Assembly (NCBI GenBank): GCA_030039095.1
Contig: JASHQP010000730.1
Location: 1-5,316, forward strand
DNA: 5,316 nucleotides
Direction: 5' to 3'
DNA from: Streptosporangiaceae bacterium
GTDB lineage: Bacteria; Actinomycetota; Actinomycetes; Streptosporangiales; Streptosporangiaceae
Shown here one piece after another: positions 1 to 5,316 of the stretch. A program made the position numbers and the translations under genes. Every line of letters begins with the position of its first letter. Position 1 is the stretch's first letter. Below the pieces are notes generated by a model. It was given only the letters and a program-made list of their open reading frames with translations. It was not told the DNA's origin and searched no databases.

Positions 1-98
1 ACGAACTCGCCGTCGGCGATGTCCATCGTGAAGTCCTCGACGGCCAGCGCACCGTCCGGGTAGCGCTTGGTGACGTGGTCCAGGATGATCTCTGCCAC
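1..98 (-). CDS. sugC: SugC-like ABC transporter ATP-binding protein (5' part only)
   Basis: This is the N-terminal 32 codons of a sugar-importer ATPase of the MalK/UgpC/MsmK group, cut by the left edge of the window. The visible protein begins (V/M)AEIILDHVTKRYPDGALA, followed by VEDFTMDIADGEF. That is the first strand of the nucleotide-binding domain, with the A-loop aromatic residue (Tyr13 in KRYPDG) that stacks on adenine. Walker A and later motifs are outside the window. The start is GTG at 98, preceded by AGGAG (105-109) with a 6-nt spacer. The Shine-Dalgarno overlaps the TAG stop of the upstream permease gene, so the two genes are probably translationally coupled. From family knowledge, this subunit would hydrolyse ATP on the cytoplasmic face to drive import through SugA/SugB. 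The match to mycobacterial SugC over this stretch is close; the gene name rests mainly on operon order. Confidence 0.88.
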   Translation of the reverse strand, partial: MAEIILDHVTKRYPDGALAVEDFTMDIADGEF

Positions 99-107
99 TT
101 CTCTCTC

Positions 108-947
108 CTAACCCTTGACCGCGCCGGATGTCAGGCCGGCCACGATCCTGCGCTGGAAGAACAGCACGAAGACGATGATCGGAATGGTGATGACGCACGC
201 CGCGGCCGCGATCGGGCCGGTCGGCACCGTGAACTGCGAGCTGCCACTGAAGTACTCCATGGCCGCCGGTGCCGTCCGCGACGAGATCGTCGACGTGAAC
301 GAGATCGCGAACAAGAAGTCGTTCCAGCAGGCGAGGAACACCAGGATCGCGGTTGTCACCATGCCCGGCGCTGCGAGCGGCGCGATCACCCGCACGAACG
401 CCTGGAACGGCGTGGCGCCGTCGACCTTGGCAGCCTTCTCCAGTTCCCAGGGGATCTCGCGGAAGAACGCCGACAGCGTGTAGATCCCGAGCGGCAGGCC
501 GAACGCCACGTACGGGATGATCAGGCCGGGCCAGGTGTTGAACAGGCCCAGCGCGCGCTCGATGTTGAACATCGGGGTCACGAGGGCGATCTGCGGGAAC
601 ATCGCGATCAGCAGGGACATCCCGATCAGCACCCCCTTGCCGGGAAAGCGCAGCCGCGCGATCGCGTAGGCGGCCATGGACGCGAATACGACCGCGACGA
701 GCGTCGCGATGAGGCCGATGCCGATCGAGTTGATCAGCGGCCGAATGAACTGCGAGGTCTCCAGGATCCCGGAGTAATTCCCCCAGGTCCACGAGGAGGG
801 AATGAAGGACGGATCGAGAACGGCCGCCGGCGTCTTGAACGACAGCGAGACCATCCAGAGCACCGGGATCAGCGCCAGCGCGATCACGACGAAGTTCGCG
901 ACTCCCCAGCCGGCCTTCTGCCGTGGTGTTGTGGTTACCGCAGCCAT
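108..947 (-). CDS. sugB: SugB-like sugar ABC transporter permease (MalG family)
   Basis: This is a 279-residue inner-membrane permease, one half of the channel of a disaccharide importer. Hydrophobic segments lie at about residues 13-35, 72-97, 105-128, 138-160, 194-216 and 247-266, the six-helix MalG pattern. The cytoplasmic EAA coupling loop is at 167-194 ([14 protein letters not shown], then [11 protein letters not shown]) and contacts the ATPase. Blocks such as [20 protein letters not shown] and the C-terminus [15 protein letters not shown] match M. tuberculosis SugB as I recall it, which supports orthology rather than mere family membership. I chose ATG at 947 because GAGGTGA (955-961) sits 7 nt upstream; an in-frame TTG at 968 lies upstream of that Shine-Dalgarno. 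The gap to the upstream sugA stop is 7 nt and to the downstream ATPase start 9 nt, so it belongs to one operon. The substrate is inferred to be trehalose from the binding protein. Confidence 0.95.
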   Translation of the reverse strand: MAAVTTTPRQKAGWGVANFVVIALALIPVLWMVSLSFKTPAAVLDPSFIPSSWTWGNYSGILETSQFIRPLINSIGIGLIATLVAVVFASMAAYAIARLRFPGKGVLIGMSLLIAMFPQIALVTPMFNIERALGLFNTWPGLIIPYVAFGLPLGIYTLSAFFREIPWELEKAAKVDGATPFQAFVRVIAPLAAPGMVTTAILVFLACWNDFLFAISFTSTISSRTAPAAMEYFSGSSQFTVPTGPIAAAACVITIPIIVFVLFFQRRIVAGLTSGAVKG

Positions 948-954
948 CGGAGGG

Positions 955-961
955 TCACCTC
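955..961 (-). promoter_or_regulatory. Ribosome binding site of sugB, overlapping the sugA stop codon
   Basis: GAGGTGA on the minus strand lies 7 nt before the ATG at 947. Its last three bases are the TGA stop of sugA. This fixes the sugB start at 947 and suggests that ribosomes ending sugA can re-initiate on sugB, keeping the two channel subunits in balance. Confidence 0.75.
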
Positions 962-1908
962 GTTCCAATGTTGGTACCGGGCGCCGCGGTGCCGAAGCCC
1001 CTGATGAATATCACCGCGATGATCGCCACGCAGATGAAGATGAGAATCGAGATCGTCGACCCGATCCCGAGGTTCAGCGCGTTGAACAGGTTGTCGTAGG
1101 CCAGGATCGAAACCGAACCGGTGTTGTTGGCGCCGTCGGTCAAGATGAAGATGTTGTCGAAGATCCGGAACGAGTCCAGCGTCCGGAACAACAGCGCCAC
1201 CAGGATCGCCGGCTTCATCAGCGGCAGCGTGATCTTCGTGAACCGCTGCCAGGCCGTGGCGCCGTCTACCATCGCGGCCCTCTGCAGGTCGTCGGGCACC
1301 AGCGAGAGCCCCGCCAGCAGCAGCAACCCCATGAACGGCGTGGTCTTCCAGATCTCCGCGATGATGATCACGATGATGGCCTGCACCTCGTTGGTCAGTG
1401 GCGCAGAGTTGTTGAAGGCCGCCGACAGGTAGCCCTGGCTCGGCGTCCACGCGTATTCCCAGCCGTATGCGGCGGCGACCGTCACGATCCCATACGGGAT
1501 CAGCGCGGCGGTACGGATCGTGCCCCGGCCGAAGATGGTCCGGTGCATGACCATGGCCAGCAGCATGCCGAGCACCAGCGAGATAGAGACCGAGAAGATC
1601 GTGATGATCACGGTCACCTTCAGCGCCTGCCACCAGTACGGGGAGCTGAGCACCGCGGCGTAGTTGCTGAAACCAATGAACTTGATGTCCTGCGGGAGTT
1701 CCAGGTTGTAGCGCTCAAAAGACAGGAAGATCGCATATATCAGCGGGTAGCCGGCCACGGCCACCATGACGATGACCGCGGGCGCGCACAGCAGGAAGCC
1801 GAGCCTGCGCTCGGCGCGCGCGCCCTCGGACAGCGGCGCCTTCCTGCGCCGGCCCGTGGTCTGTGCGGCGGCCTCGGTACCGGCCGTCGCCTCCGTGCTC
1901 GTGCTCAT
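955..1908 (-). CDS. sugA: SugA-like sugar ABC transporter permease (MalF family)
   Basis: This 317-residue inner-membrane permease pairs with SugB to form the transport channel. A cytoplasmic N-terminus of about 35 residues, rich in Ala, Thr and Arg, is followed by hydrophobic segments at about 37-60, 96-122, 131-150, 176-204, 231-258 and 284-303. The EAA loop is at 206-232 ([15 protein letters not shown], then [10 protein letters not shown]). Diagnostic blocks include [51 protein letters not shown] and [15 protein letters not shown]. These match M. tuberculosis SugA almost residue for residue as I recall it. The start ATG at 1908 has an excellent AGGAGG (1915-1920) with a 6-nt spacer. It is separated from the upstream binding-protein gene by 49 bp containing a strong hairpin, the only sizeable gap in the operon. 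Downstream, its stop lies inside the sugB Shine-Dalgarno. Trehalose as substrate is inferred from orthology. Confidence 0.95.
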   Translation of the reverse strand: MSTSTEATAGTEAAAQTTGRRRKAPLSEGARAERRLGFLLCAPAVIVMVAVAGYPLIYAIFLSFERYNLELPQDIKFIGFSNYAAVLSSPYWWQALKVTVIITIFSVSISLVLGMLLAMVMHRTIFGRGTIRTAALIPYGIVTVAAAYGWEYAWTPSQGYLSAAFNNSAPLTNEVQAIIVIIIAEIWKTTPFMGLLLLAGLSLVPDDLQRAAMVDGATAWQRFTKITLPLMKPAILVALLFRTLDSFRIFDNIFILTDGANNTGSVSILAYDNLFNALNLGIGSTISILIFICVAIIAVIFIRGFGTAAPGTNIGTR

Positions 1909-1934
1909 CGGCCCCCTCCTTTCCTCGCGGCCGT

Positions 1935-1957
1935 GCCGCCGCCCACCGCGCGGCGGC
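1935..1957 (-). repeat. Intercistronic hairpin between lpqY and sugA
   Basis: A perfect 8-bp inverted repeat, GCCGCCGC (1935-1942) and GCGGCGGC (1950-1957), encloses a 7-nt loop. It starts at the base right after the lpqY TGA stop. All stem pairs are G-C, and no T-tract follows, so it is not a classical intrinsic terminator. In maltose-type operons, structures at this position stabilise the binding-protein mRNA or cause partial termination, so that the binding protein outnumbers the permeases. That role is inferred here. The sugA Shine-Dalgarno lies 15 nt beyond the stem. Confidence 0.65.
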
Positions 1958-3283
1958 TCACGGGACCAGTCCCTTCGATTGCAGGGCGTCGTTGATCTGG
2001 CTGACCATCGACTTCTCCGTGCCGGTCGGGCTGATGCCCGCCGGCGGCGAGAGCAGGTGCGAGATGTCGATGGACACGACCTGGTACACCGGCGTCTTCG
2101 GCCGCACGCTGGCGTCCTCCAGCCCTTTCAGGATGTCGGCGTGGAACGGGTAGTCGGCGAAGATCGCCGGGTCGTTGTAGACGCTGGTGAGGGTCGGCGG
2201 GAGGCCGCCGATGTTGGCGCTGATCACCTGGCTTGCCTTGTCCCGCAGGCACAGCGCGGCCTGGAAGGCGAGCGCCTTGTGCTGCGAGTACGCGCTGATC
2301 GCAAGATCGGTGCCGCCGATCGTCACTTTGGCCGGCACGCCTGGGGTGACCTGCGGGAACGGCGCCCACTTGAAGTACTTGAACAGCTTCGGGTTGTCTT
2401 CCTTCATGGCCGGATACACGAACGGGTAGTTCAGCTCGAACGCTGCGGTGCCGGACTCCATGGCGAGCCGGCCCTGGTTCTCCTGATCCACGTCCAGCGA
2501 CGGGTCCGCGGCGGGCCCGTTGGCCAGCTCCTTCATGGCCTCCAGGGCCTTGACGGCGGGCGCGCCCAGCGTCGGCTTGGTCGCGGCCGCGTTCAGGATG
2601 GAGCCGCCCTCGCTGGCGACCATCGTGTTGAACCACACGGTTATGCCCTCGTACTGTGCGCCCTGTTCCTCGATGTAGTGCGGCTTGCCCTCCTTGGCCA
2701 GCTGATCCGCGTCGGCGATCATCTGGGCCCACGTCTTGGGCGGGGTCTTCACCAGGTCGGAGCGGTACCACAGCAGCTGGGTGTTGCTGTTGTCGGGCAC
2801 CGCGTAGAGCTTGCCCTTCCAGATCGCGGTGTCCAGGGCGGGCTTGAGCGTGCCGGCCTCGGCCTCCGCCTTGTTCGCGCCGGTCCACGGCACGATGAAG
2901 CCGGCCTGGGCGAACTCGGACTCCCAGGTGACGTCGAGAGCGAGGATGTCCATGCTGTCGTCGTGCGCGGCCAGCCGGCGGACCAGCTGCTGGCGCTGGC
3001 CGTCCGAGGCCGTCGGCAGCTGCTGGTAGGAGATCGTGTACTTGCCGTGGCTCTGTGCGCTGCAGTCGGCAACCACCTTGGCCGTGGCGCCCGAGCTGTC
3101 CGGGGCATCGTAGAAGTTCAGCGTCACCGAGCCGCTGGCGCTGGCCGCGGCGCAGGCGGTCAGGGCCGACCCGCCCAGGGCGACGCTGGCCACCGCGGCG
3201 GCGAACCGCCGGCGCGGCACCCGCATCATCCCCGGCCCGCGCGCGCGGCGCACCGAAGCTCTCACTCTCCCGCTATCGCTCAT
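1958..3283 (-). CDS. lpqY: LpqY-like trehalose-binding lipoprotein (ABC transporter solute-binding protein)
   Basis: This 441-residue exported lipoprotein should capture a disaccharide outside the membrane and deliver it to SugA/SugB. The N-terminus has a basic stretch with a twin-arginine-like motif (RRRF, 24-27), a hydrophobic core (28-40) and a lipobox LTAC with the lipidated Cys at 44. The mature part is a family-1 solute-binding fold. Many blocks match mycobacterial LpqY: ILALDVTWESEF (113-124), NTQLLWYRSDLV (167-178), AKVTIGG (318-324) and VRPKTPVYQVVSI (393-405). Asp117, Asn167, Glu283 and Arg394 align with LpqY residues that, as I recall, contact trehalose. Cys74 and Cys345 are conserved and probably form a disulfide. 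A loop present in M. tuberculosis LpqY before the AKVTIGG block is missing here. The start at 3283 is preferred because GGAGG lies 7 nt upstream. The ATG at 3289 abuts that site, and Met19/Met20 would give a shorter signal peptide. The gene is coupled to the upstream regulator. Confidence 0.92.
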   Translation of the reverse strand: MSDSGRVRASVRRARGPGMMRVPRRRFAAAVASVALGGSALTACAAASASGSVTLNFYDAPDSSGATAKVVADCSAQSHGKYTISYQQLPTASDGQRQQLVRRLAAHDDSMDILALDVTWESEFAQAGFIVPWTGANKAEAEAGTLKPALDTAIWKGKLYAVPDNSNTQLLWYRSDLVKTPPKTWAQMIADADQLAKEGKPHYIEEQGAQYEGITVWFNTMVASEGGSILNAAATKPTLGAPAVKALEAMKELANGPAADPSLDVDQENQGRLAMESGTAAFELNYPFVYPAMKEDNPKLFKYFKWAPFPQVTPGVPAKVTIGGTDLAISAYSQHKALAFQAALCLRDKASQVISANIGGLPPTLTSVYNDPAIFADYPFHADILKGLEDASVRPKTPVYQVVSIDISHLLSPPAGISPTGTEKSMVSQINDALQSKGLVP

Positions 3284-3285
3284 GC

Positions 3286-4497
3286 TCATCCCTCCAGCTG
3301 GGGCACCATCGCACCGGGTCGCCGGACGCGGTAGAAACAACCTCCGGCCGCCTCGATCGCGGTCCGGATCATGGCCAGTCCGGCGGGCGCAAAGGCAGGC
3401 CGGACCACGGCCGGCCCGGTTCGCACCGCACCGGCCGACGACCGGGCCGTTGACCCGGTCACGTGAAAGCTCGCCGTCGTGGATCGCTGCACGACCTCCA
3501 GCGCGAGCTGCTGCCGCAGCGGGATCACCCGCTTCCCCCGCATCAGCGCGCACAGCCGGCGCGCGCTCTCGGCACCGCTGTCCACCAGCGGCTGCCTGAC
3601 CGTGCTCAGGCCGAGCAGCCCGGCGGATTCGATGTCGTCGAAACCGATCACGGACAGCTCGCCGGGCACGCCGATCCGGTACCGCTCGGCGGCGGCGAGC
3701 ACGCCCATCGCCTGCGTGTCGGATGCGGCGAAAATGGCCGACGGCCGGTCCGGCAGCTCGAGCAGCTGCGCGGTCAGGGCCTCAGCGTTCGCCGGGCCGT
3801 GCGGGCCGCGCCGCACCAGCGCGGGGTCGTAGCAGACCTCGGCCGCCGCCAGGGCCTGGCGGTATCCGTTCAGCCGGTGCTGTGACGTGACGAAGCCGAG
3901 CCCGACCCGCGACGCGGCGGCGGCACCCCGCATCGTGTCGCCGACGAAGCCGATCCTGCGGTGCCCGAGTGACAGCAGGTACCGCGTTGCCAGGCGGCCC
4001 CCCGCCACGTCGTCGGTGATCGTCTGTGGCACGCCCGGGGCGATCGCATCGACAGTCACCAGCGGCACCCCGGCGCGCCGGAACGACGCGAGCTGCTGCG
4101 GGGACAGCCGCAGGGACACCACGATCACCCCGTCGGCCCGGTGCTTGCTGGTCAGCGCCGACAGGTGGTGGTCGCGCTGCTCTAACGAATCGACGTTGCA
4201 GACCACGGTGTCGTAACCCTGCTCGTCGAGCACGGCCAGCGCGCCGGCCAGCCGCATCACCGCCGAGGGACGGGTCAGCTGCGGCACCACGATCGCGACC
4301 GTGCGCTGAGAACCGCGGGACAGCGCGGCGGCCAGGTGACTGGGCCGGTATCCGAGCTCCTCGATGACCTTCAGAACCTTCGACCGGGTCGTCTCCCGCA
4401 CGTTGGCCGCGCCGTTGATCACCCGGGAAACGGTGCCGATGCCCACGCCGGACGCTGCGGCGACATCGCCGATCGTGGCCGGACGTGATCCCGACAT
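3286..4497 (-). CDS. LacI-family transcriptional regulator of the trehalose-import operon
   Basis: This 403-residue protein is a LacI/GalR-type repressor. Residues 7-52 form the helix-turn-helix (ATIGDVAAASGVGIGTVSRV, then ING, ending in EELGYRP). A hinge helix follows at about 53-62 with a candidate minor-groove leucine at Leu59. Residues 65-342 are the periplasmic-binding-protein-like sensor and dimer domain, with family marks AIFAASDTQAMG, VPGELSVIGFDDIE and STVRQPLVDSGAESARRL. Family members usually end near the motif seen here as LALEVVQRSTTA; this protein runs on for 61 residues (343-403) of Ala/Arg/Pro-rich sequence with no domain I recognise. ATG 4497 is preferred because GGGAG (4503-4507) lies 5 nt upstream; ATG 4509 has only a poor site. 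It heads the operon and lies just downstream of a LacI-type palindrome, so autoregulation plus control of lpqY-sugABC is likely. The ligand is unknown; trehalose or a phosphorylated derivative is the natural guess. Confidence 0.93.
   Translation of the reverse strand: MSGSRPATIGDVAAASGVGIGTVSRVINGAANVRETTRSKVLKVIEELGYRPSHLAAALSRGSQRTVAIVVPQLTRPSAVMRLAGALAVLDEQGYDTVVCNVDSLEQRDHHLSALTSKHRADGVIVVSLRLSPQQLASFRRAGVPLVTVDAIAPGVPQTITDDVAGGRLATRYLLSLGHRRIGFVGDTMRGAAAASRVGLGFVTSQHRLNGYRQALAAAEVCYDPALVRRGPHGPANAEALTAQLLELPDRPSAIFAASDTQAMGVLAAAERYRIGVPGELSVIGFDDIESAGLLGLSTVRQPLVDSGAESARRLCALMRGKRVIPLRQQLALEVVQRSTTASFHVTGSTARSSAGAVRTGPAVVRPAFAPAGLAMIRTAIEAAGGCFYRVRRPGAMVPQLEG
3291..3295 (-). promoter_or_regulatory. 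Ribosome binding site of lpqY inside the end of the regulator gene
   Basis: GGAGG lies within the last codons of the regulator gene, 7 nt before the ATG at 3283. The regulator stop TGA (3286-3288) falls between it and the start, leaving a 2-nt gap. If the alternative ATG at 3289 were used, the genes would overlap as ATGA, but the Shine-Dalgarno would then almost touch the start codon. Either way, lpqY translation is probably coupled to that of the regulator. Confidence 0.65.
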
Positions 4498-4502
4498 ACG
4501 CG

Positions 4503-4507
4503 CTCCC
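4503..4507 (-). promoter_or_regulatory. Ribosome binding site of the LacI-family regulator
   Basis: GGGAG sits 5 nt before the ATG at 4497. The in-frame ATG at 4509 overlaps the upstream edge of this motif and has only GCGGGCG before it. This favours 4497 as the true start and leaves the operator palindrome wholly in the untranslated leader. Confidence 0.6.
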
Positions 4508-4514
4508 ATCGCCC

Positions 4515-4532
4515 GCTGGAACCGGTTCCAGC
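4515..4532. promoter_or_regulatory. LacI-family operator palindrome
   Basis: GCTGGAACCGGTTCCAGC is a perfect 18-bp palindrome with a central CG. Its core TGGAACCGGTTCCA fits the general LacI/GalR operator pattern TGnnAnCGnTnnCA. It lies 17 nt upstream of the regulator start codon and about 14 nt downstream of the proposed -10 box, roughly +8 to +25 of the expected transcript. Binding there would block transcription initiation or elongation. It is the only such site I found in the window, so it is the likely single control point for the regulator-lpqY-sugABC transcript. Confidence 0.85.
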
Positions 4533-4545
4533 AGCGAACGAGATC

Positions 4546-4574
4546 ATCGTCGCGCCGGGGACAAGCCCCGTCAA
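4546..4574 (-). promoter_or_regulatory. Candidate housekeeping-type promoter for the regulator/transport operon
   Basis: On the minus strand, TTGACG (4569-4574) matches the -35 consensus at five of six positions. A 17-nt spacer separates it from GACGAT (4546-4551), a weaker -10 that keeps the conserved A and T of the actinobacterial TAnnnT pattern. A start about seven bases on (near 4539) would give a leader of about 40 nt containing the operator. The spacer also carries a small inverted repeat, CGGGG (4556-4560) and CCCCG (4566-4570), which may be incidental. Assigned by pattern and position only. Confidence 0.6.
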
Positions 4575-4600
4575 GGGCCCAATTCCCCGGCCGGACCACC

Positions 4601-4642
4601 GTGGCGGAGATGCCCGCCAACGTGGCGGAGATGCCCGCTAAC
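4601..4642. repeat. Two tandem 21-bp repeats with hairpin potential
   Basis: Two head-to-tail copies (4601-4621 and 4622-4642) begin GTGGCGGAGATGCCCGC and differ at one base (C4618 versus T4639). The first copy holds a perfect 6-bp inverted repeat, TGGCGG (4602-4607) and CCGCCA (4614-4619), with a 6-nt loop; the base change in the second shortens its stem. They lie 18 bp beyond the hisG stop and upstream of the operon promoter. They could act as an end-of-transcript structure for hisG, as a protein-binding pair, or be a simple tandem duplication. No coding role is supported. Confidence 0.75.
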
Positions 4643-4659
4643 CAGCGAGATATGCGGGC
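4633..4659 (-). terminator. Possible weak terminator hairpin after hisG
   Basis: GCCCGC (4654-4659 read on the minus strand) can pair with GCGGGC (4633-4638) across a 15-nt loop, starting 1 nt after the hisG stop codon. The stem is only 6 bp and no T-run follows, so it is not a convincing intrinsic terminator. It also competes with the hairpin of the overlapping tandem repeat. Listed because a transcript end is expected somewhere between hisG and the next promoter. Confidence 0.25.
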
Positions 4660-4660
4660 G

Positions 4661-5316
4661 CTACTCGACAATCTTCGAGATTGGGATCTCCAGGATGTCC
4701 CGGGCGCCGGCGGTCTTGAGCGCGGGAATCAGCGTGTTGACGCCCCTCTTGGGCACCACGGCTTCGACGGCGTTCATGTCGCCGCGCGCCAGCGAGGTGA
4801 TCGTGGGCGACGACATCGCGGGAAGGATCTCGGTCACCGCGGCCAGCTTTGCGGCGGGCACGTTGAGCTTCAGCAGGACGTTGCCGCGGGCCCGGATCGC
4901 CCCCTGCAGCAGCAGCGCCACGTCGTCCATGGCCGCCCGCTTGACCGGGTCGGCGAACGCAACGTGGTTGGCGACCAGTTCGGTGTAGCTGGTCAGCAGC
5001 GTATCCAGGATCCGCAGCCCGTTCTTGCGCAGCGACGAGCCGGTCTCGGTCAGGTCGACGATCGCGTCCACGATGTCGGGCACCTTTGCCTCGGTCGCGC
5101 CGTACGACGGGATCACCACCGCCTTGACCCCGGCCGCTTCCAGGTAGCGCCTGGTCAGCGCCGGTAGCTCGGTCGAGATTCGTACGCCCTCGGGCAGGTC
5201 GGCCGCTGATTGCCACGGCGAGGCGATCGGCACCGCGAGCACGACACGCACCGGGTCCGAGGTGGCCTTGGAGTACTGCAGCTCACCGAGGGACGCGACC
5301 TCGGCGCCGGTCTCCG
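4661..5316 (-). CDS. hisG: ATP phosphoribosyltransferase, long form (3' part)
   Basis: The last 217 codons of HisG are present; the N-terminus lies beyond the right edge. The enzyme joins ATP and PRPP to make phosphoribosyl-ATP, the first and feedback-controlled step of histidine synthesis in the cytoplasm. The PRPP-binding loop is visible as DAIVDLTETGSSLRKNGL (about 83-100 of the visible part). From about residue 133 onward comes the HisG C-terminal regulatory domain (NVLLKLNVPAAKL, PTITSL, NTLIPALKTAGARDILEIPI). This marks the long, histidine-inhibited form that works without HisZ. The wording of these blocks (SYGATEAKVPDIVDAI, TETGSSLRKNGLRI, ISKIVE at the end) resembles deltaproteobacterial and related HisG as I recall them, more than M. 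tuberculosis HisG. It is followed by its own intergenic region and is probably not part of the sugar operon. Confidence 0.93.
   Translation of the reverse strand, partial: ETGAEVASLGELQYSKATSDPVRVVLAVPIASPWQSAADLPEGVRISTELPALTRRYLEAAGVKAVVIPSYGATEAKVPDIVDAIVDLTETGSSLRKNGLRILDTLLTSYTELVANHVAFADPVKRAAMDDVALLLQGAIRARGNVLLKLNVPAAKLAAVTEILPAMSSPTITSLARGDMNAVEAVVPKRGVNTLIPALKTAGARDILEIPISKIVE

Noticed and set aside
948..968. Upstream TTG start for the sugB permease
   Set aside because: It lies before the Shine-Dalgarno GAGGTGA and overlaps the sugA coding end; ATG at 947 has correct spacing and matches the family N-terminus.
75..3334. Long plus-strand open frames (75-1004, 802-1995, 1766-3334)
   Set aside because: They lie opposite strongly recognised transporter genes, have Arg/Gly/His/Asp-rich low-complexity translations typical of antisense frames in GC-rich DNA, and show no family match or plausible ribosome binding sites.
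3459..3466. TCACGTGA palindrome and nearby plus-strand TTGACC as a second promoter/operator
   Set aside because: The palindrome lacks the LacI-family CG-centred core pattern, lies inside the regulator coding sequence, and the TTGACC is on the wrong strand for the operon with no paired -10.
3290..3553. N-terminal extension of the lipoprotein up to 3553
   Set aside because: It would place 90 residues before the signal peptide and overlap the regulator coding sequence extensively; a good ribosome binding site and lipobox spacing support 3283.
4587..4594. CCGGCCGG palindrome upstream of the promoter
   Set aside because: Eight-base GC palindromes are expected by chance in such GC-rich sequence, and it does not align with a known operator pattern.
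4601..4642. CRISPR-like array
   Set aside because: Only two direct copies with no spacer between them and no cas gene nearby; it is a simple tandem repeat.
4498..4671. N-terminal extension of the regulator up to 4671
   Set aside because: It would translate the tandem repeats, the promoter and the operator; the helix-turn-helix begins right after the start at 4497, as in other LacI-family proteins.
3463..5167. Plus-strand frames opposite the regulator and hisG
   Set aside because: Compositional shadows of genes whose family motifs are clear on the minus strand; one simply crosses the intergenic repeat without any recognisable protein motif.

Overview
The window is GC-rich DNA with strong G/C preference at third codon positions, AGGAGG-type ribosome binding sites and GTG/ATG starts. 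Together with close matches to mycobacterial proteins, this points to an actinobacterium, but the sequence does not fix the genus. All real genes lie on the minus strand, so biological order runs from high to low coordinates. Family and ortholog assignments rest on recalled family sequences; no search was run.

Right edge (4661-5316): the 3' part of hisG, a long-form ATP phosphoribosyltransferase for the first step of histidine synthesis; its start lies outside the window. A 163-bp intergenic region follows (4498-4660). It holds a possible weak terminator hairpin, two tandem 21-bp repeats that can each fold, a good promoter candidate (TTGACG-17-GACGAT), and a perfect 18-bp palindrome with the LacI-family operator core just upstream of the next gene.

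Centre and left (1-4497): a compact operon of five genes: a LacI-family regulator, a lipoprotein sugar-binding protein, two membrane permeases and an ABC ATPase cut by the left edge. The last four match Mycobacterium tuberculosis LpqY-SugA-SugB-SugC, the trehalose importer, in both order and sequence. Regulator and lipoprotein genes abut or overlap (ATGA). The sugA/sugB and sugB/sugC junctions have the stop codon inside the next Shine-Dalgarno. Only the lpqY-sugA junction has a real gap (49 bp), and it contains a strong hairpin right at the lpqY stop codon, as expected where a binding protein is made in excess over its membrane partners.

Working model: the regulator binds the palindrome just downstream of the promoter and represses its own gene and the whole transport operon until a sugar signal, probably trehalose or a derivative, releases it. 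The lipoprotein captures the disaccharide outside the membrane, SugA/SugB form the channel and SugC powers import. No mobile element, CRISPR array, tRNA or rRNA was seen. The system is a recognisable one; the unusual parts are the dedicated LacI regulator with a long C-terminal tail, the intercistronic hairpin, the tandem repeats and a HisG of a subfamily I do not associate with typical actinobacteria.
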